NCBI GenBank assembly: GCA_029552125.1
Contig: JAKPEE010000008.1
Span: 1-35,050 of the forward strand
Direction of reading: 5' to 3'
DNA: 35,050 bases
From: Bacillota bacterium
GTDB lineage: Bacteria; Bacillota; Dethiobacteria; DTU022
Shown here: positions 34,240-35,050 of the stretch, one piece after another
Layout: the number at the start of each line of letters is the position of its first letter
Numbering within the stretch: the stretch's first letter is position 1
Translations under genes and position numbers: made by a program
The notes under the pieces: generated by a model
The model's input: the letters and a program-made list of their open reading frames with translations, nothing else
Told to the model about the DNA's origin: nothing
Database searches by the model: none

Positions 34240-34914
34240 ATGGCCACGAAAAAATCCTTGTTCTCCTGCCAGGAATGTGGTTACGAGGCTCCCAAGTGGC
34301 TGGGGCGCTGTCCCGGCTGCGGCAGTTGGAACACTTTGCAGGAAGTTACCGCCCGCCCGCTTCGCGGATCTGCAAAAGAGGCTGCCCGCATCACAGCGTT
34401 GAAGGATGTGCCCGCAGCCGCGGAGGTCCGTTTAAAAACAGGGATTGATGAATTTGACCGGGTTTTGGGGGGCGGCATTGTCTCCGGTTCGGTAGTCCTG
34501 CTAGGCGGAGATCCGGGCATCGGCAAGTCCACCCTGTTACTCCAGGCGGCGGCTCGGCTGGCTTCTGATCATGTGGTGCTCTATGCCAGCGGCGAAGAAT
34601 CGCTCTTCCAGCTAAAACTGCGCTCGCAGCGCTTGCAGGTTCCGGAAGATCTTCCGGTCATTGCCGCAACAGAGCTGGATCATCTCCTGCAGGCAGCAGC
34701 GGAGTTGCAACCCCGGGTTCTGATACTGGATTCGGTGCAGTCTTTTTACCGGCATGAAGTGGAAGGCACTCCCGGCAGCCTTAACCAGGTTCGCGAAGTG
34801 ACGGCAGCTCTGGTCCGCCTGGCTAAGGAAAACAATATCGCTGTTTTTTTGATCGGCCATGTGACCAAGGAAGGGGTAATGGCCGGCCCCAGGCTGCTTG
34901 AGCATATGGGATAA
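34240..34914 (+). pseudogene. radA: DNA repair protein RadA, 5' part, disrupted
   Basis: RadA (Sms) is a RecA-like ATPase promoting branch migration in recombination. Residues 1-27 form the zinc finger (Cys10, Cys13, Cys24, Cys27). The RecA core follows, with Walker A GGDPGIGKST (89-98), VVLYASGEES, ILDSVQSFY and the conserved HVTKEGVMAGPRLLEHM. Homology stops abruptly there. The expected VDTVLYFEG, the KNRFG motif and the Lon-like C-terminal domain, about half of a protein near 450 residues, are missing. The frame ends two codons later at TAA 34912-34914, and unrelated AT-rich sequence with a transposase-like start follows. The truncated product would lack the KNRFG and hexamer functions, so it is probably inactive. 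Start ATG 34240 follows GGGAGGAAG. Confidence 0.88.
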
Positions 34915-35050
34915 AGTATAATATTTTTCGCAAATTCATAGAAGTCCAATAAAAATGACATGGACGTAACCGTTTGGTAGAATTAAGTTAGCACACAAAA
35001 TACCAACCAAAGGAGGTTACGTACCATGTCAGATAAGATTATACAGCTAA
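34909..35050 (+). mobile_element. Left end of an insertion sequence inside radA (runs off the window)
   Basis: From about 34909 the sequence ceases to match radA and becomes AT-rich. It contains a short untranslated stretch, then AAAGGAGG (35009-35016) and an ATG at 35026 opening a frame that reads MSDKIIQL to the window edge. The position inside a conserved motif of a housekeeping gene, the non-coding end and the strong translation signal fit an insertion sequence. The exact boundary, the terminal inverted repeat and the target duplication need the other end, which is outside the window. Confidence 0.65.
35026..35050 (+). CDS. Start of a probable transposase (partial)
   Basis: Only eight residues (MSDKIIQL) are visible before the window ends. 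They resemble the N-termini of some IS256/mutator-family transposases (often xxIIQLNE), but eight residues are far too few for a firm assignment. AAAGGAGG lies nine bases upstream. The main argument for a transposase is the position inside the interrupted radA gene. Confidence 0.45.

Overview
The window looks like chromosome of an anaerobic, moderately GC-rich Gram-positive bacterium of the class Clostridia, in the range of Moorella, Thermacetogenium, Carboxydothermus and the Peptococcaceae. The reasons are a complete bacterial CODH/acetyl-CoA synthase operon of the acetogen type (acsABCDE with cooC, metV and metF), a CtsR-McsA-McsB-ClpC operon with a CtsR box, a respiration-independent PyrK/PyrD pair, and Gram-positive style Shine-Dalgarno sites and intrinsic terminators. 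Every gene I can support is on the + strand. The species cannot be named from sequence reading alone.

Layout: (1) 1-4.6 kb: the tail of an unidentified gene, then nadA-nadB-nadC (de novo NAD from aspartate) and a thioredoxin reductase. (2) 4.7-7.6 kb: a non-homologous end-joining set, ku, a stand-alone LigD ligase domain and a stand-alone LigD polymerase domain. A MITE-like repeat lies between the last two. (3) 7.9-8.6 kb: an MgtC/SapB-type membrane protein behind a GC-rich, probably structured leader. (4) 8.9-13.5 kb: ctsR-mcsA-mcsB-clpC with promoter, CtsR operator and terminator. (5) 13.7-23.9 kb: cooC-acsA-acsB-acsC-acsD-acsE-metV-metF, the carbonyl branch and last methyl-branch steps of the Wood-Ljungdahl pathway, ending in a clear terminator. 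(6) 24.0-27.0 kb: thiolase, crotonase and 3-hydroxybutyryl-CoA dehydrogenase, which interconvert acetyl-CoA and crotonyl-CoA. (7) 27.3-29.5 kb: a YhaM-like exoribonuclease and a TPR protein with a C-terminal helix-turn-helix. (8) 29.6-34.0 kb: yjbQ, pyrC, pyrK, pyrD and an endonuclease IV. (9) 34.2-35.05 kb: radA, cut after residue 223 by what appears to be the left end of an insertion sequence that runs off the window.

How the genes fit together: CooC probably loads nickel into the CODH. AcsA reduces CO2 to CO, or the reverse. AcsE moves the methyl group of methyl-THF to the corrinoid protein AcsCD, and AcsB joins methyl, CO and CoA. MetV/MetF supply or consume methyl-THF. The thiolase trio uses or makes acetyl-CoA, and NadABC supplies the cofactor of several of these steps. 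Whether the pathway runs towards acetate synthesis or acetate oxidation cannot be told from this window.

I see no clearly novel defence or mobile system. The signals most worth following are the GC-rich hairpins in four consecutive intercistronic gaps of the acs operon (one a possible three-way junction with an alternative pairing), a family of short inverted-repeat elements, the TPR-HTH protein, the structured mgtC leader, and the separation and interruption of radA. No gene-free stretch exceeds 300 bases; the larger gaps are described in their own entries.
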